A DNA stretch of 64,000 nt from Metabacillus schmidteae (GCF_903166545.1 NZ_CAESCH010000001.1:2608001-2672000), one strand, 5' to 3'. Positions 18,962 through 28,620 are shown, counted from the first letter of the stretch. Notes: generated from the letters alone by a model not told the origin. Numbers and translations are program-made.

Positions 18962-21400
18962 TTGAATAATTCAGTAGAAGTATATCGCGATTTACCTCTT
19001 GAAGATGTGCTTGGTGACCGTTTTGGACGTTATAGTAAGTACATTATTCAAGATCGTGCATTACCAGATGCACGTGATGGATTAAAACCTGTACAACGAA
19101 GAATTTTATATGCAATGCATGTTGACGGGAATACAAATGATAAAAACTATCGTAAATCAGCAAAAACAGTTGGTAATGTTATTGGTAATTATCATCCTCA
19201 TGGAGATTCATCTGTTTATGATGCCATGGTTCGGATGAGTCAAGACTGGAAGGTCCGCAATTTACTCATTCAAATGCATGGAAATAATGGAAGTATTGAT
19301 GGTGACCCACCTGCCGCAATGCGTTATACTGAAGCAAGATTATCGGCAATTGCTTCAGAATTATTGCGAGACATTGAAAAAGAAACCGTTGAATTTGTTC
19401 CAAACTTTGATGATACTAGTAAGGAACCATTAGTGTTGCCGGCAATGTTTCCAAACCTGTTAGTGAATGGTTCAACAGGTATTTCGGCTGGTTATGCTAC
19501 AGACATTCCACCGCATCATTTAGGGGAAGTTATTGATGCCGTCATTAAACGAATGGATAAGCCAACATGTACTGTTGATGAGTTAATGACAGTCATCAAA
19601 GGTCCGGATTTTCCAACAGGTGGAATTATTCAAGGTGTTGAGGGGATTAAGAAAGCCTATGAGACAGGTAAAGGGAAAATTATTGTTCGTGGGAAAGCGG
19701 AAATAGAAGAGGTTCGTGGTGGTAAACAGCAAATCACCGTTACAGAAATTCCATTTGAAGTAAATAAAGCTAATCTCGTTAAGCGCATTGATGAATTCAG
19801 AATCGAACGTAAGGTTGAAGGAATTGCTGAAGTACGTGATGAGACAGATCGTACAGGATTACGTATTGTGATTGAGTTGAAAAAAGATGCAAATGCTGCA
19901 GGAGTTCTGAATTATCTATATAAAAACAGTGATTTGCAAATTACATATAACTTTAATATGGTCGCGATACATAATCGTCGCCCTATGTTAATGAGTTTAA
20001 CTTCTATCCTTGATGCCTATATTGGACATCAAAAAGAGGTTGTGTCTAATCGTTCTAAATATGAACTGCGAAAAGCGCAGGAACGACAGCATATTGTCGA
20101 AGGTCTAATTAAGGCTTTATCTATTTTGGATGAAGTAATTGCAACTATCCGTGCTTCTAAGGACAAGAGAGATGCGAAAGATAATTTAATTCAAAAATAC
20201 CAATTCTCAGAGCCGCAAGCAGAAGCAATTGTTTCGTTACAGCTTTATCGTTTAACAAATACAGATATTACAGCATTAAGAAATGAAGCAGAAGAGCTGG
20301 CTAATAAAATTGAAGAATTAACAAATATTCTTAATGATGAAAAAGTCTTATTAAAAGTCATTAAAAACGATCTTAAAAGAGTGAAGAAAACTTATGCAGA
20401 TGAACGTCGCTCTGTCATTGAAGCAGAAATTGAAGAAATTAAGATTAATCTTGAAGTAATGGTAGCATCTGAAGATGTGATTGTAACTGTTACTAAAGAC
20501 GGTTATGTGAAACGAACAAGCCAAAGGTCCTATGCAGCATCTAATGGGCAAGATTTTGGTATGAAAGAAAAGGATCGTTTACTTTCTAAAATTGACATTA
20601 ATACAACAGATGTTGTGCTGTTGTTTACGAATAAAGGAAATTACTTATACTGTCCGGTACATGAACTGCCTGATATTCGCTGGAAAGATCTAGGGCAACA
20701 TATTGCCAATATTATCCCAATTGATCGTGATGAAGAAATAATCAAGGCAATCCCAGTTAAAAACTTTGAAGAACCTTCTTTCGTAACGTTTGTGACTAAG
20801 TCGGGGATGGTGAAAAAATCTGAGCTTAATGTATATAAAGCACAACGATATTCAAAACCACTTGTTGCTGTAAATCTTAAAGGTGATGACAGTGTGGTGG
20901 ATGTGCACCTCACAACAGGTAATGAGGATTTATTCATAGTTACACACTTGGGTTATGGATTATGGTTTACAGAAGAAGAAGTGAATATTGTTGGTCCACG
21001 GGCTGCTGGAGTAAAAGGGATTAACTTAAAGCCGGATGATTATGTTGTAAGTGGAAATGTATTAAAACCGAATACAAAAGCATTTTTAGTGATCGCTACA
21101 CAAAGAGGTGCAGTGAAAAAAATGTCTCTGAATGACTTTGAAAAGTCATCTAGAGCTAAGCGTGGGCTCATTATGCTAAGAGAACTTAAAAATAATCCAC
21201 ATCGAATTGTCGGTGCTGGGATTGTTTATAAGAACGAAGAATTTTTCCTTGAATCTGAAAAAGGTCTGATCGAAAGTGTTGATGTATCAACAATAAGAGC
21301 AAATGATCGATACAGTAACGGTTCATTTATAATGGATGAGCAGGATGCAGGGTCTGTGAAAGAAACATGGATAGAACAATCAGAGGAAATTGAAAAGTAA
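18962..21400 (+). CDS. parC: Topoisomerase IV subunit A
   Basis: The 812-residue DNA breakage-reunion subunit carries the catalytic tyrosine Y122 in AAMRYTEARLS and the quinolone region HPHGDSSVYDAMVRMSQ with serine at 83 and 84 and aspartate at 87, a wild-type-looking pattern. A beta-pinwheel domain lies in the C-terminal third. The start is TTG at 18962, eight bases behind AGGAGGT; the upstream in-frame ATG at 18926 lies inside parE and would add 12 unrelated residues. Confidence 0.97.
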   Translation: MNNSVEVYRDLPLEDVLGDRFGRYSKYIIQDRALPDARDGLKPVQRRILYAMHVDGNTNDKNYRKSAKTVGNVIGNYHPHGDSSVYDAMVRMSQDWKVRNLLIQMHGNNGSIDGDPPAAMRYTEARLSAIASELLRDIEKETVEFVPNFDDTSKEPLVLPAMFPNLLVNGSTGISAGYATDIPPHHLGEVIDAVIKRMDKPTCTVDELMTVIKGPDFPTGGIIQGVEGIKKAYETGKGKIIVRGKAEIEEVRGGKQQITVTEIPFEVNKANLVKRIDEFRIERKVEGIAEVRDETDRTGLRIVIELKKDANAAGVLNYLYKNSDLQITYNFNMVAIHNRRPMLMSLTSILDAYIGHQKEVVSNRSKYELRKAQERQHIVEGLIKALSILDEVIATIRASKDKRDAKDNLIQKYQFSEPQAEAIVSLQLYRLTNTDITALRNEAEELANKIEELTNILNDEKVLLKVIKNDLKRVKKTYADERRSVIEAEIEEIKINLEVMVASEDVIVTVTKDGYVKRTSQRSYAASNGQDFGMKEKDRLLSKIDINTTDVVLLFTNKGNYLYCPVHELPDIRWKDLGQHIANIIPIDRDEEIIKAIPVKNFEEPSFVTFVTKSGMVKKSELNVYKAQRYSKPLVAVNLKGDDSVVDVHLTTGNEDLFIVTHLGYGLWFTEEEVNIVGPRAAGVKGINLKPDDYVVSGNVLKPNTKAFLVIATQRGAVKKMSLNDFEKSSRAKRGLIMLRELKNNPHRIVGAGIVYKNEEFFLESEKGLIESVDVSTIRANDRYSNGSFIMDEQDAGSVKETWIEQSEEIEK

Positions 21401-21406
21401 AGAACG

Positions 21407-21439
21407 AAAAGGCTGATCCATAGAGGATCAGCCTTTTTA
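21407..21439 (+). terminator. Terminator of parE-parC
   Basis: A 13-bp stem around GGCTGATCC/GGATCAGCC is followed by T5. Confidence 0.9.
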
Positions 21440-21444
21440 TACGT

Positions 21445-21564
21445 TTATTTTTTTTGAAAATAGTCTGTAAACGCATGAACAATTTCAATACCTTGGTACG
21501 TAAATAGACTTAAAGCTGTTACTGAAAACAATACGATCGGAATCAATCTTAATACAAACATCAT
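21445..21564 (-). CDS. Single-helix membrane microprotein (39 aa)
   Basis: The frame starts MMFVLRLIPIVLFSVTALSL and ends in a short amphipathic tail with two lysines. GGAGGTT stands seven bases before the first ATG, which makes translation likely. It follows the 119-aa membrane protein by 23 bp on the same strand, so the two probably form an operon. Function unknown. Confidence 0.65.
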   Translation of the reverse strand: MMFVLRLIPIVLFSVTALSLFTYQGIEIVHAFTDYFQKK

Positions 21565-21587
21565 TTATATAACCTCCAATTTTTCAA

Positions 21588-21947
21588 TTAATTTATTTGG
21601 AATGATTGAAATAAACGATCTTTAGAAAAATAAGAAGATTGATAATAAACAGCATACAAAAATTGCCTAATTCGTTGTCTCCGTATAGCAAAATAGCTAA
21701 ATAGCAATAATGTTAGTGAAATTAATACTGTATAAACAATTTCCGGCATACTGCCATATAAATCAAATTGCTTTTGATCTTCTTCCAGTATTGTATATCC
21801 AGATGCTGCGTCATTTTCTACGGCAACCACTTTACCTAGACTAATAGGATGATGTACTTGCGACATTGAAACGAGATGTATGCTAGTAATGAAGATCAAT
21901 AGCAAAAATAATGATTTAAATAGCAAACGTTGTCTCAATGATCTCAC
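21588..21947 (-). CDS. Bitopic membrane protein, unknown
   Basis: Two hydrophobic helices (about residues 10-28 and 70-88) flank a small extracytoplasmic loop (VHHPISLGKVVAVENDAASGY); the C-terminus is basic and cytoplasmic. The listed start is GTG at 21947, but a TTG three codons later (21938) is better spaced from AAGGGG. I recognise no family. It is probably cotranscribed with the 39-aa microprotein. Confidence 0.65.
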   Translation of the reverse strand: MRSLRQRLLFKSLFLLLIFITSIHLVSMSQVHHPISLGKVVAVENDAASGYTILEEDQKQFDLYGSMPEIVYTVLISLTLLLFSYFAIRRQRIRQFLYAVYYQSSYFSKDRLFQSFQIN

Positions 21948-22157
21948 CCCTTTGCCAATTCATAGACCTATCTTAATCCTTTTTTTACAATTTGAAAAGA
22001 CATTTGTTTTGAAACTTGACAGGATACATTTATGAAAGGGTTAACATCTCTTTTGCAATAAGAAAATGAACAATTTGCTAATAAATGGTATAATTTAGAA
22101 GGATAAAAAGAAAAGTTCTTTGAGATTCGAGTTAAAAAATAATAATGAGGTATTTAG

Positions 22158-23774
22158 ATGGCAGTGAAAAGTAAATGGAAACGAATGTATAAGGTTCTAG
22201 TATTATTTTTCTCAATTTTTCTCAAAATCTATTGGTATAAATTAAGGAAAAAGTCTGAAGCCGAGTGGGAAGAATTATGGTGTGAAATTGGTAAGAACTT
22301 TCGTAAAACATTATTTGAATTAGGCGGTCTCTTAATCAAAATTGGACAAATCTTGAGTATTCGCTCTGATCTACTTCCCCATGGTTTTATCAGCCAAATT
22401 CAAGATTTAACCGACAAGGTCCCGCCTTCAAACTGGGATGAAATCGAAAAGCAATTGGAAAATGAGTGGGGAGAAAAGCCTGAATACCATTTACGCTCAA
22501 TTGAACATCATTCAATTGCTTCAGCATCAATTGGAGAGGTGTATAAAGGAGTCTTAAAGGATGGTACAGCTGTTGCAATAAAGGTCCAGAGACCGCATAT
22601 TCAATCGATTATTCAAACAGACTTTCGTACATTAAGAATCATTATTTGGTTTGCTGACCATTTTGTGCCGGTTCCAAAGGGATTTATTAATTTTAAGGTG
22701 TTATTCAAAGAATTAAAGCAAGTGATCGAACAAGAACTGGATTTTCAACGAGAAATGAAAGCACTCAAATACTTTAAGGACCGTTATCAGTCCTCAGATA
22801 TCGTGAAAATTCCTTCAGTATACAAGGAACTTTGTACACCCAAGATTCTTGTCATGGAATGGATTGATGGGATAAGGATTACGAATGAACAGCAAATGAA
22901 TCAGTTGCCTTTAAGCAGGGAGGAGCTTGCGAAACGGTTAATGAGTGTTTTTCTTCCACAATGGTTAGAGCCTGGATTGTTTCATGCAGATCCTCATCCA
23001 GGAAACATTCTTTTTTCATCAGATGGAAAAGTTATTTTGTTAGATTTTGGAATGGTCGGAGAGATCTCAAAAAAGGATGCTGCTTATTTCCAAAGTTTAA
23101 TCGGTAGTATACTAGCTAAAGATTATACAAAAGCAGTAGAATGCTTATATCAATTAGAATTTTTACATTCCCAGGAAAACTCCCGAACGATGGAAAAATT
23201 GATGGAAGAGCTTGTGTCCTTTGATCCAACTCAACTAAAAGAAGCAGATTTACTAAAATTAAAACTCGAAATGAATGATCTTTTACAAGCTTTGCCGATT
23301 CAAGTGCCGACTAGATTCGTATTTTTAGGTCGGGCAGTAGTTACCATTGAAGGGAATATACGAAATCTGGTTCCAGATCAAGAATTGTTAGAGCTTGGTA
23401 AGCCTGTTTTTATGAAATGGTTACAAACACAAGGCAATAACAAATGGGCATTTTTGTGGCAATGGGCACAGTCTCAACCACTTTTTAAAATTATTCATTC
23501 CGCAACTGAATTCCTTCAAGCTCCTAACAAGTATGAAATGGTAAAAGAAACGGAACAAAGAAGACATTTTCAGTTTACCATTATTGAAAATAATAAAAAG
23601 CGTTGCTTTCAACTTGTTTTAGTTGGTCTTATAGGAATTGGTTATGGTATTGTCTCTTCACAGGCTATATTGTGGCAATTATCTGGTAGTCTAACACTCC
23701 TTTCTGTTATTGGATATGGTATTTATGGGTACAGACTAAAAAAGTGGATGAAATATATGCAAGAGGGACGTTAG
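22158..23774 (+). CDS. UbiB/ABC1 (AarF) atypical kinase
   Basis: The 538-residue protein has the UbiB-family marks: KIGQ in LLIKIGQILSIRSDLLP, the alanine-to-serine-type nucleotide loop SASIGEVYKG, VAIKVQRP, ELDFQREM, the catalytic loop HADPHPGN and DFGM. The C-terminus has hydrophobic helices (about 480-530) that would anchor it in the membrane. Family members support quinone or isoprenoid lipid metabolism through ATPase activity; the exact role in Bacillus is not settled. It stands alone with its own promoter region. Confidence 0.9.
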   Translation: MAVKSKWKRMYKVLVLFFSIFLKIYWYKLRKKSEAEWEELWCEIGKNFRKTLFELGGLLIKIGQILSIRSDLLPHGFISQIQDLTDKVPPSNWDEIEKQLENEWGEKPEYHLRSIEHHSIASASIGEVYKGVLKDGTAVAIKVQRPHIQSIIQTDFRTLRIIIWFADHFVPVPKGFINFKVLFKELKQVIEQELDFQREMKALKYFKDRYQSSDIVKIPSVYKELCTPKILVMEWIDGIRITNEQQMNQLPLSREELAKRLMSVFLPQWLEPGLFHADPHPGNILFSSDGKVILLDFGMVGEISKKDAAYFQSLIGSILAKDYTKAVECLYQLEFLHSQENSRTMEKLMEELVSFDPTQLKEADLLKLKLEMNDLLQALPIQVPTRFVFLGRAVVTIEGNIRNLVPDQELLELGKPVFMKWLQTQGNNKWAFLWQWAQSQPLFKIIHSATEFLQAPNKYEMVKETEQRRHFQFTIIENNKKRCFQLVLVGLIGIGYGIVSSQAILWQLSGSLTLLSVIGYGIYGYRLKKWMKYMQEGR

Positions 23775-23788
23775 GATTTGTATAGAAA

Positions 23789-23821
23789 AGGCTAAACTCA
23801 TAAAGATGGAGTTTAGCCTAT
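23789..23821 (+). terminator. Probable terminator after the UbiB gene
   Basis: AGGCTAAACTC and GAGTTTAGCCT form a perfect 11-bp stem; the T run is weak. Confidence 0.55.
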
Positions 23822-23909
23822 TTGCATAGTGTATGTAACGGGTATAGGAATTCGGAGGCACCGTCAATACTTTATTAACGTCATTACTTTTTTAGGGGGA
23901 CCTTATATT

Positions 23910-24374
23910 ATGGATACTAAAAGAAGTCTTTGGGCCGGTATCTTTTTCGGAATAGGATTTGTCGCATTTATTGATGAAACGGTATTTCATCAGTTATTAC
24001 ATTGGCACCATTTTTATGATCAATCAACAACGGAAATTGGACTAATTTCTGATGGACTTTTTCATGCTTTTAGTTGGTTTGCTACTGTGATGGGGTTATT
24101 TATGTTCGCTGATCTCCGTCGCAGGGGGCAGTTCTCTGTGAAAAGATGGTGGGGAGGTTCTTTGATTGGTTCTGGAGGTTTTCAGCTTTATGATGGGACA
24201 ATTCAACACAAGCTTATGAGAATCCATCAAATTAGGTATGTAGACGAGGTGTTCGTCTATGATTTAGTCTGGAATGGGGTTGCGATCATTATGATTCTTT
24301 CGGGGATTATTTTGTTGAATCAGTCTAAAAAACAAGAAAAGTTGAATAGAGGGAATAAGGCATATGATCAATAA
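23910..24374 (+). CDS. DUF2243 membrane protein
   Basis: The 154-residue protein has four hydrophobic helices and the DUF2243 marks GIGFVAFIDETVFHQLLHWHH, DGLFHAFSW and GGFQLYDGTIQHK, rich in conserved histidines that could bind metal or heme. The ATG at 23910 follows AGGGGGA by nine bases; the longer open frame lacks support. It overlaps the CtaG-like gene by 11 bp. DUF2243 and CtaG genes are frequent neighbours, which hints at a shared job in copper or oxidase assembly. Confidence 0.88.
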   Translation: MDTKRSLWAGIFFGIGFVAFIDETVFHQLLHWHHFYDQSTTEIGLISDGLFHAFSWFATVMGLFMFADLRRRGQFSVKRWWGGSLIGSGGFQLYDGTIQHKLMRIHQIRYVDEVFVYDLVWNGVAIIMILSGIILLNQSKKQEKLNRGNKAYDQ

Positions 24375-25176
24375 TCTCCATCATGAAGGTGTCATTCCTT
24401 ATCATCAATTATTATTAATTTTCCTATTTTTATTAGTGGTAGGTTATTTAGCAGCTGTTATTCACTTACAACATAAAAGGAAGAACTGGTCGATCATCAA
24501 ATTCTACTACTGGTTAATGGGAGTGACATGCATAAGTTTGGCATTCGTTGGACCTATTGCAAGCCAAGCACACCACCATTTTATGTATCATATGATTGGA
24601 CATATATTGCTAGGAATGCTTGGTCCTCTTCTTCTTGTATTGGCAAGTCCAATCACCTTACTTTTTAACATTTTACCTGTGAAATATGCACGGAAGTTAG
24701 CAGCCATACTAAAAGGATGGCCCTTTAAAATCCTGTCTGAGCCCATTGTTACAACGTTTCTAAATGTGGGTGGATTATGGATTCTCTATACAACAGACCT
24801 TTTCTCGCTCATGCATGAGAACGCAATGATAGCTAGCCTGATTCATCTCCACATGTTTTTGGCAGGCTATGCTTTCACTTTCTCTATTCTATGTATAGAC
24901 TCATCAGCACATAAAACGTCATTTCCATATCGAGCTTCAATCTTAATTTTAGCTATCGCAGCTCATGGAATATTGTCTAAACTACTATATGTTCATCCGC
25001 CTTCAGGGATAACCCGAAATGAAGCTGAGTTAGGCGCGCTGGTTATGTATTATGGTGGGGATGTAATTGATCTTGGATTAATTTTTATCCTTTGTCTTCA
25101 ATGGTACCGTGTAAGAGGAAGGAAGCTTGAAAAAATCCCCAAAAAGACGACCAATTCAATGAAAGAATCATTCTGA
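24364..25176 (+). CDS. CtaG-type cytochrome c oxidase assembly protein
   Basis: The 270-residue polytopic protein has about seven hydrophobic helices and the caa3_CtaG features: AHHHFMYHMIGHILLGMLGPLLLVLASP, histidines in ASLIHLHMFLAGYAF, and YYGGDVIDLGL. CtaG helps insert copper into caa3-type oxidase in Bacillus. The oxidase genes are not in the window, so this may be a paralogue. Overlap with the DUF2243 gene shows translational coupling. Confidence 0.88.
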   Translation: MINNLHHEGVIPYHQLLLIFLFLLVVGYLAAVIHLQHKRKNWSIIKFYYWLMGVTCISLAFVGPIASQAHHHFMYHMIGHILLGMLGPLLLVLASPITLLFNILPVKYARKLAAILKGWPFKILSEPIVTTFLNVGGLWILYTTDLFSLMHENAMIASLIHLHMFLAGYAFTFSILCIDSSAHKTSFPYRASILILAIAAHGILSKLLYVHPPSGITRNEAELGALVMYYGGDVIDLGLIFILCLQWYRVRGRKLEKIPKKTTNSMKESF

Positions 25177-25250
25177 TATTCCATATCTCCCTTCTCTCTG
25201 TATACATATGGTAAACTTTAGGTAATCAAGTGGTGATAAGGATGGGGAAA

Positions 25251-26141
25251 ATGAAGAAGAAAATTGTATTGGCTGGAGGAACGGGTTTTATCGGACAATT
25301 TTTCGAGCGGGAATTTATCAAACTCGGTTATGATGTGATCATCATATCAAGACGACCACAACATGTTTCGTGGGAAAATGAAAAAGCTATTGTTGAGGCA
25401 TTAAATCATGCTGAACTCCTCATTAACCTTGCAGGTAAGTCAGTCAACTGTCGCTATAATGAGAAAAATAAGCGGGAAATTATGAATTCAAGATTAATGA
25501 CAACGAACCGATTAGGAGAAGCAATTAAACGTTGTACAACTCCGCCTAAATTGTGGATTAATTCAAGCACAGCAACAATCTACCGTCATGCAGAAGATCG
25601 ACCGATGACAGAATTAGATGGAGAAATTGGTTCCGGTTTTTCCGTAGATGTTGCAACATCATGGGAAGAAGCCTTCTTTTCATTTCATTTTCCAAATACA
25701 AGACAAATAGCCTTGCGAATTGCGATCGTCTTAGGAAAAAATGGAGGAGTTATGATCCCTTATCGAAACTTAGTCAAGTTTGGCTTAGGTGGTAATCAAG
25801 GAACAGGGCATCAAAAATTCAGTTGGATTCATGTAGAAGATTTGTTCAGGATTGTTTTGTTTTTGCAGAATAGACAAGATCTTGAAGGTGTATTCAATTG
25901 CTCAGCTCCACATCCAGTAACGAACCAGGAATTGATGCAAAATCTGCGAACAGTAATGAATGTTTCTTTTGGATTTCCGGCACCTAAATGGATGCTTGAG
26001 TTAGGGTCAATCTTCATTCGTACGGAAACGGAGCTTGTATTGAAAAGTCGTTGGGTCTTACCTGATAGACTACTAAAAGAAGGATTTTCGTTTACATACG
26101 ATACTCTTGATAAAACATTAGAGGATGTACTATTAGCTTAA
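25251..26141 (+). CDS. TIGR01777-family SDR epimerase (SDR39U1/YfhF type)
   Basis: The 296-residue protein is an extended short-chain dehydrogenase: nucleotide loop KIVLAGGTGFIGQFF, then LINLAGKSVNCRY, SSTATIYRH and RIAIVLGKNGGVM, with the C-terminal DUF1731 part (FGFPAPKWMLELG). Members are often encoded next to other housekeeping genes and their substrate is unknown. The ATG at 25251 follows AAGGATGGGG; an upstream GTG at 25230 is weaker. Confidence 0.88.
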   Translation: MKKKIVLAGGTGFIGQFFEREFIKLGYDVIIISRRPQHVSWENEKAIVEALNHAELLINLAGKSVNCRYNEKNKREIMNSRLMTTNRLGEAIKRCTTPPKLWINSSTATIYRHAEDRPMTELDGEIGSGFSVDVATSWEEAFFSFHFPNTRQIALRIAIVLGKNGGVMIPYRNLVKFGLGGNQGTGHQKFSWIHVEDLFRIVLFLQNRQDLEGVFNCSAPHPVTNQELMQNLRTVMNVSFGFPAPKWMLELGSIFIRTETELVLKSRWVLPDRLLKEGFSFTYDTLDKTLEDVLLA

Positions 26142-26223
26142 TGACAGATAATAAATGAATAGCGTAGAAATGAATCTCCGATAATAGATGCATAATTAAT
26201 TATTAAAAATTTACATTTAAGTC

Positions 26224-26252
26224 TTGAATATTTTCTAAATTCATTATAAGAT
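26224..26252 (+). promoter_or_regulatory. Candidate promoter of the T-box transcript
   Basis: TTGAAT at 26224-26229 is followed after 17 bases by TAAGAT at 26247-26252. Confidence 0.45.
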
Positions 26253-26276
26253 TAGAAAAATCAGATTAATCTAATA

Positions 26277-26527
26277 ATGAAACACATTGAACGGGAGTAT
26301 TAAGGAAGCATAATTGTTCAGAGAGCTGTCGGTTGGTGAAAGACAGTCAATTATATCCCCAACTCGCCCGGGAGTGGTAAGACTGATATTAGTAGGTCTT
26401 AACGGTTGACGACCGTAATAAAGTCATTGAGCGGGTTCATTTCGTATTTTAATAATTTAATGAACCAAAAAGAGTGGTACCACGTAGGCTAAGCCTGTCG
26501 TCTCTTATGAGATGACAGGCTTTTTAT
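26277..26527 (+). promoter_or_regulatory. T-box leader, leucine specifier (CTC)
   Basis: The leader has the AGAGAG-type and stem-I elements, a likely specifier codon CTC at 26363-26365 and the T-box sequence AGAGTGGTACCACG at 26471-26484. The competing terminator is AGCCTGTCGTCTC...GAGATGACAGGCT at 26492-26521 followed by T5. Uncharged tRNA-Leu would bind and favour the antiterminator, turning on the downstream leuA. Everything but the exact stem-I limits is seen directly; the 434-bp gap before leuA holds only this leader and its promoter. Confidence 0.92.
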
Positions 26528-26575
26528 ATTTTATATTAAAACTAAAAACTAACTATTAAAAAGGTGGAAGTTAAC

Positions 26576-28276
26576 ATGGAAAATACAACTAAGTATGCTA
26601 GAGGATACTTTATGCCCCCGGTAACAAGCTTAAAATGGACTGAGAAAGAGTATATTACAGAAGCGCCTACATGGTGTAGTGTGGATCTTCGTGATGGAAA
26701 TCAGGCTTTGATCGTCCCTATGAGTCTGGAAGAAAAATTAGAATATTTCCAATTGCTTTTAGAAGTAGGATTTAAAGAGATTGAAGTGGGATTTCCAGCT
26801 GCTTCGGAAACAGAATATGCTTTTTTACGTACATTGATTGAACAAGATCTTATTCCGGATGACGTGACAATTCAAGTATTAACTCAGTCAAGGGAACATA
26901 TCATAAGTAAGACGTTTGAAGCGCTACGTGGTGCAAAAAAAGCAGTTGTTCATCTTTATAATTCAACTTCTGTTGCACAGCGTGAGCAAGTATTTAAGAA
27001 ATCAGAAGAACAAATCATTGACATAGCCGTAAACGGTGCAAAAATGCTTCAAAAGTATGCTGCTGAAACGGAAGGGGAGTTCCAATTTCAATATTCTCCA
27101 GAAAGCTTCACAGGAACAGAAATGGAATTCGCGCTTGAGATTTGTAATGCAGTACTAAATATTTGGCAACCGACCGCTGATAACAAGGTCATTATTAATC
27201 TTCCGGCAACTGTATCAATGTCTATGCCGCATGTTTACGCAAGTCAAATTGAGTATATGAGCGATCACCTTAATTTCAGGGACAATGTGATTCTTTCCGT
27301 CCATCCTCATAATGATAGAGGAACTGGAGTTGCAGACGCAGAGCTTGCCATGCTTGCTGGAGCACAAAGAGTTGAAGGAACATTGTTTGGAAATGGTGAA
27401 AGAACAGGTAACGTGGACATTGTCACACTAGCACTAAACATGTTTTCACATGGAATTGATGCTAATTTAAATTTTGAAAATATCCCAAAAATTATATCTG
27501 TGTATGAAAAATTAACAAGAATGACAGTTCACCAAAGACACCCATATGGTGGTGAACTTGTATTTACTGCATTCTCAGGTTCACATCAAGATGCCATTGC
27601 AAAAGGAATGAAATGGCGCGAAGAAAAAGAACGTGAGCATTGGACTGTACCATATCTATTAATTGATCCAATGGATATCGGCAGAGAATATGAAGGAGAT
27701 ATTATTCGAATTAATAGCCAATCTGGTAAGGGTGGTATTGGATATGTGCTTCAACAAACATATGGCCTTGACTTACCTGTCGAAATGCGTGAAAGCTTTG
27801 GATATAGTGTGAAAAATGTGTCAGACCGTAAACATAAAGAGCTAATGCCTAATGAAATTTATGATATTTTTATGAATGAATATGTGAATATTAACAAACC
27901 TGTTGAGTTTATTAATTACAATTACATTCAAAATGAAGAATACGAGACGAATGTGACTATTGGGATAAACAATGAAGTCCATAAGCTTGTCGGTAAAGGA
28001 AATGGAAGGCTGGATGCTATCAGCAACGCGATTCAAAAACAATTAGGTATTCAGTATAAAGATTTAGTCTACAAAGAACATGCCCTTGAAATAGGCTCCG
28101 GGTCAAAAGCTGTTTCTTATGTAGGAATTACCGCAGAAGATGGCACAATTTATTGGGGCTGCGGCATTGATGTAGATATTATGACATCATCTGTAAAAGC
28201 TTTATTTAGTGCCATAAACAAGGTTGTAACAAACTTACAAGCTGTTGAAAAAGAATTAATAAGTGCGAAAAAGTGA
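26576..28276 (+). CDS. leuA: 2-isopropylmalate synthase, type 2
   Basis: The 566-residue protein condenses acetyl-CoA and 2-ketoisovalerate, the first committed step to leucine. Motifs: SVDLRDGNQAL near the N-terminus, HPHNDRGTG for metal binding, GNGERTGNVD, and a C-terminal LeuA regulatory domain (about 430-560) expected to sense leucine. The residue pattern is that of the longer type-2 form known from actinobacteria and yeast rather than the shorter B. subtilis LeuA. No other ilv/leu gene is adjacent. The ATG at 26576 lies eight bases behind AAGGTGG. Control by the T-box is seen in the sequence. Confidence 0.93.
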   Translation: MENTTKYARGYFMPPVTSLKWTEKEYITEAPTWCSVDLRDGNQALIVPMSLEEKLEYFQLLLEVGFKEIEVGFPAASETEYAFLRTLIEQDLIPDDVTIQVLTQSREHIISKTFEALRGAKKAVVHLYNSTSVAQREQVFKKSEEQIIDIAVNGAKMLQKYAAETEGEFQFQYSPESFTGTEMEFALEICNAVLNIWQPTADNKVIINLPATVSMSMPHVYASQIEYMSDHLNFRDNVILSVHPHNDRGTGVADAELAMLAGAQRVEGTLFGNGERTGNVDIVTLALNMFSHGIDANLNFENIPKIISVYEKLTRMTVHQRHPYGGELVFTAFSGSHQDAIAKGMKWREEKEREHWTVPYLLIDPMDIGREYEGDIIRINSQSGKGGIGYVLQQTYGLDLPVEMRESFGYSVKNVSDRKHKELMPNEIYDIFMNEYVNINKPVEFINYNYIQNEEYETNVTIGINNEVHKLVGKGNGRLDAISNAIQKQLGIQYKDLVYKEHALEIGSGSKAVSYVGITAEDGTIYWGCGIDVDIMTSSVKALFSAINKVVTNLQAVEKELISAKK

Positions 28277-28303
28277 TGATGATTTAATAGTGAACATAAA
28301 AAG

Positions 28304-28348
28304 AAGGCCGTTATAATACTGAAATTAGTATTATAACGGCCTTTTATT
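28304..28348 (+). terminator. Terminator of leuA
   Basis: A perfect 17-bp stem (AAGGCCGTTATAATACT with its complement) ends in T4. Confidence 0.92.
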
Positions 28349-28391
28349 TTGATGATATTGAAAAAATGTGATGGATTTTTATGGTAAAGTA

Positions 28392-28545
28392 ATGTTGGTA
28401 AAAGAAATAAAGGTCGGCTCAGTGAATATATTGTTCAGTAATTGAAGAACCTTTCAATGTTTTTATCAAATTGAAAGTGCATGGGGAAAAGTAGTAACAC
28501 TACATAAAGAAGTTGATTTTGGAAAAGCTACTTCCCCTTTTTTCT
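28392..28545 (+). ncRNA. Candidate structured RNA with intrinsic terminator
   Basis: A promoter-like TTGAAA (28358-28363), 16 bases, TATGGT (28380-28385) precedes a region with several helices: AAAGGT (28409-28414) with ACCTTT (28449-28454), which excludes the hairpin CTTTCAAT (28451-28458)/ATTGAAAG (28470-28477), and a terminator GGGGAA-AA-GTAG (28483-28494) with CTACTTCCCC (28528-28537) plus T6. A small hairpin GTAG/CTAC (28491-28503) competes with the terminator. Mutually exclusive stems look like an attenuator, but no intact gene follows. I could not match a known riboswitch class. Confidence 0.35.
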
Positions 28546-28620
28546 ATCTATTAACTTTTATAGGAGTAACAGTGATTTGTGGAATATTCATTTTATTATA
28601 TAAAAAGATTATGCATTAAC
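28439..28620 (+). pseudogene. Possible C-terminal relic of a membrane transporter
   Basis: An open stretch without a usable start codon encodes a polar part followed by one hydrophobic helix (SPFFYLLTFIGVTVICGIF) and a basic end KKIMH, the usual look of the last helix of a transporter. It overlaps the terminator-like hairpin at 28483-28543. It may be a decayed transporter end or chance coding. Confidence 0.25.

Noticed and set aside
19202..19225. Fluoroquinolone-resistance change in ParC
   Set aside because: The region reads HPHGDSSVYDA, with the sensitive-type serine; no resistance mutation is seen.
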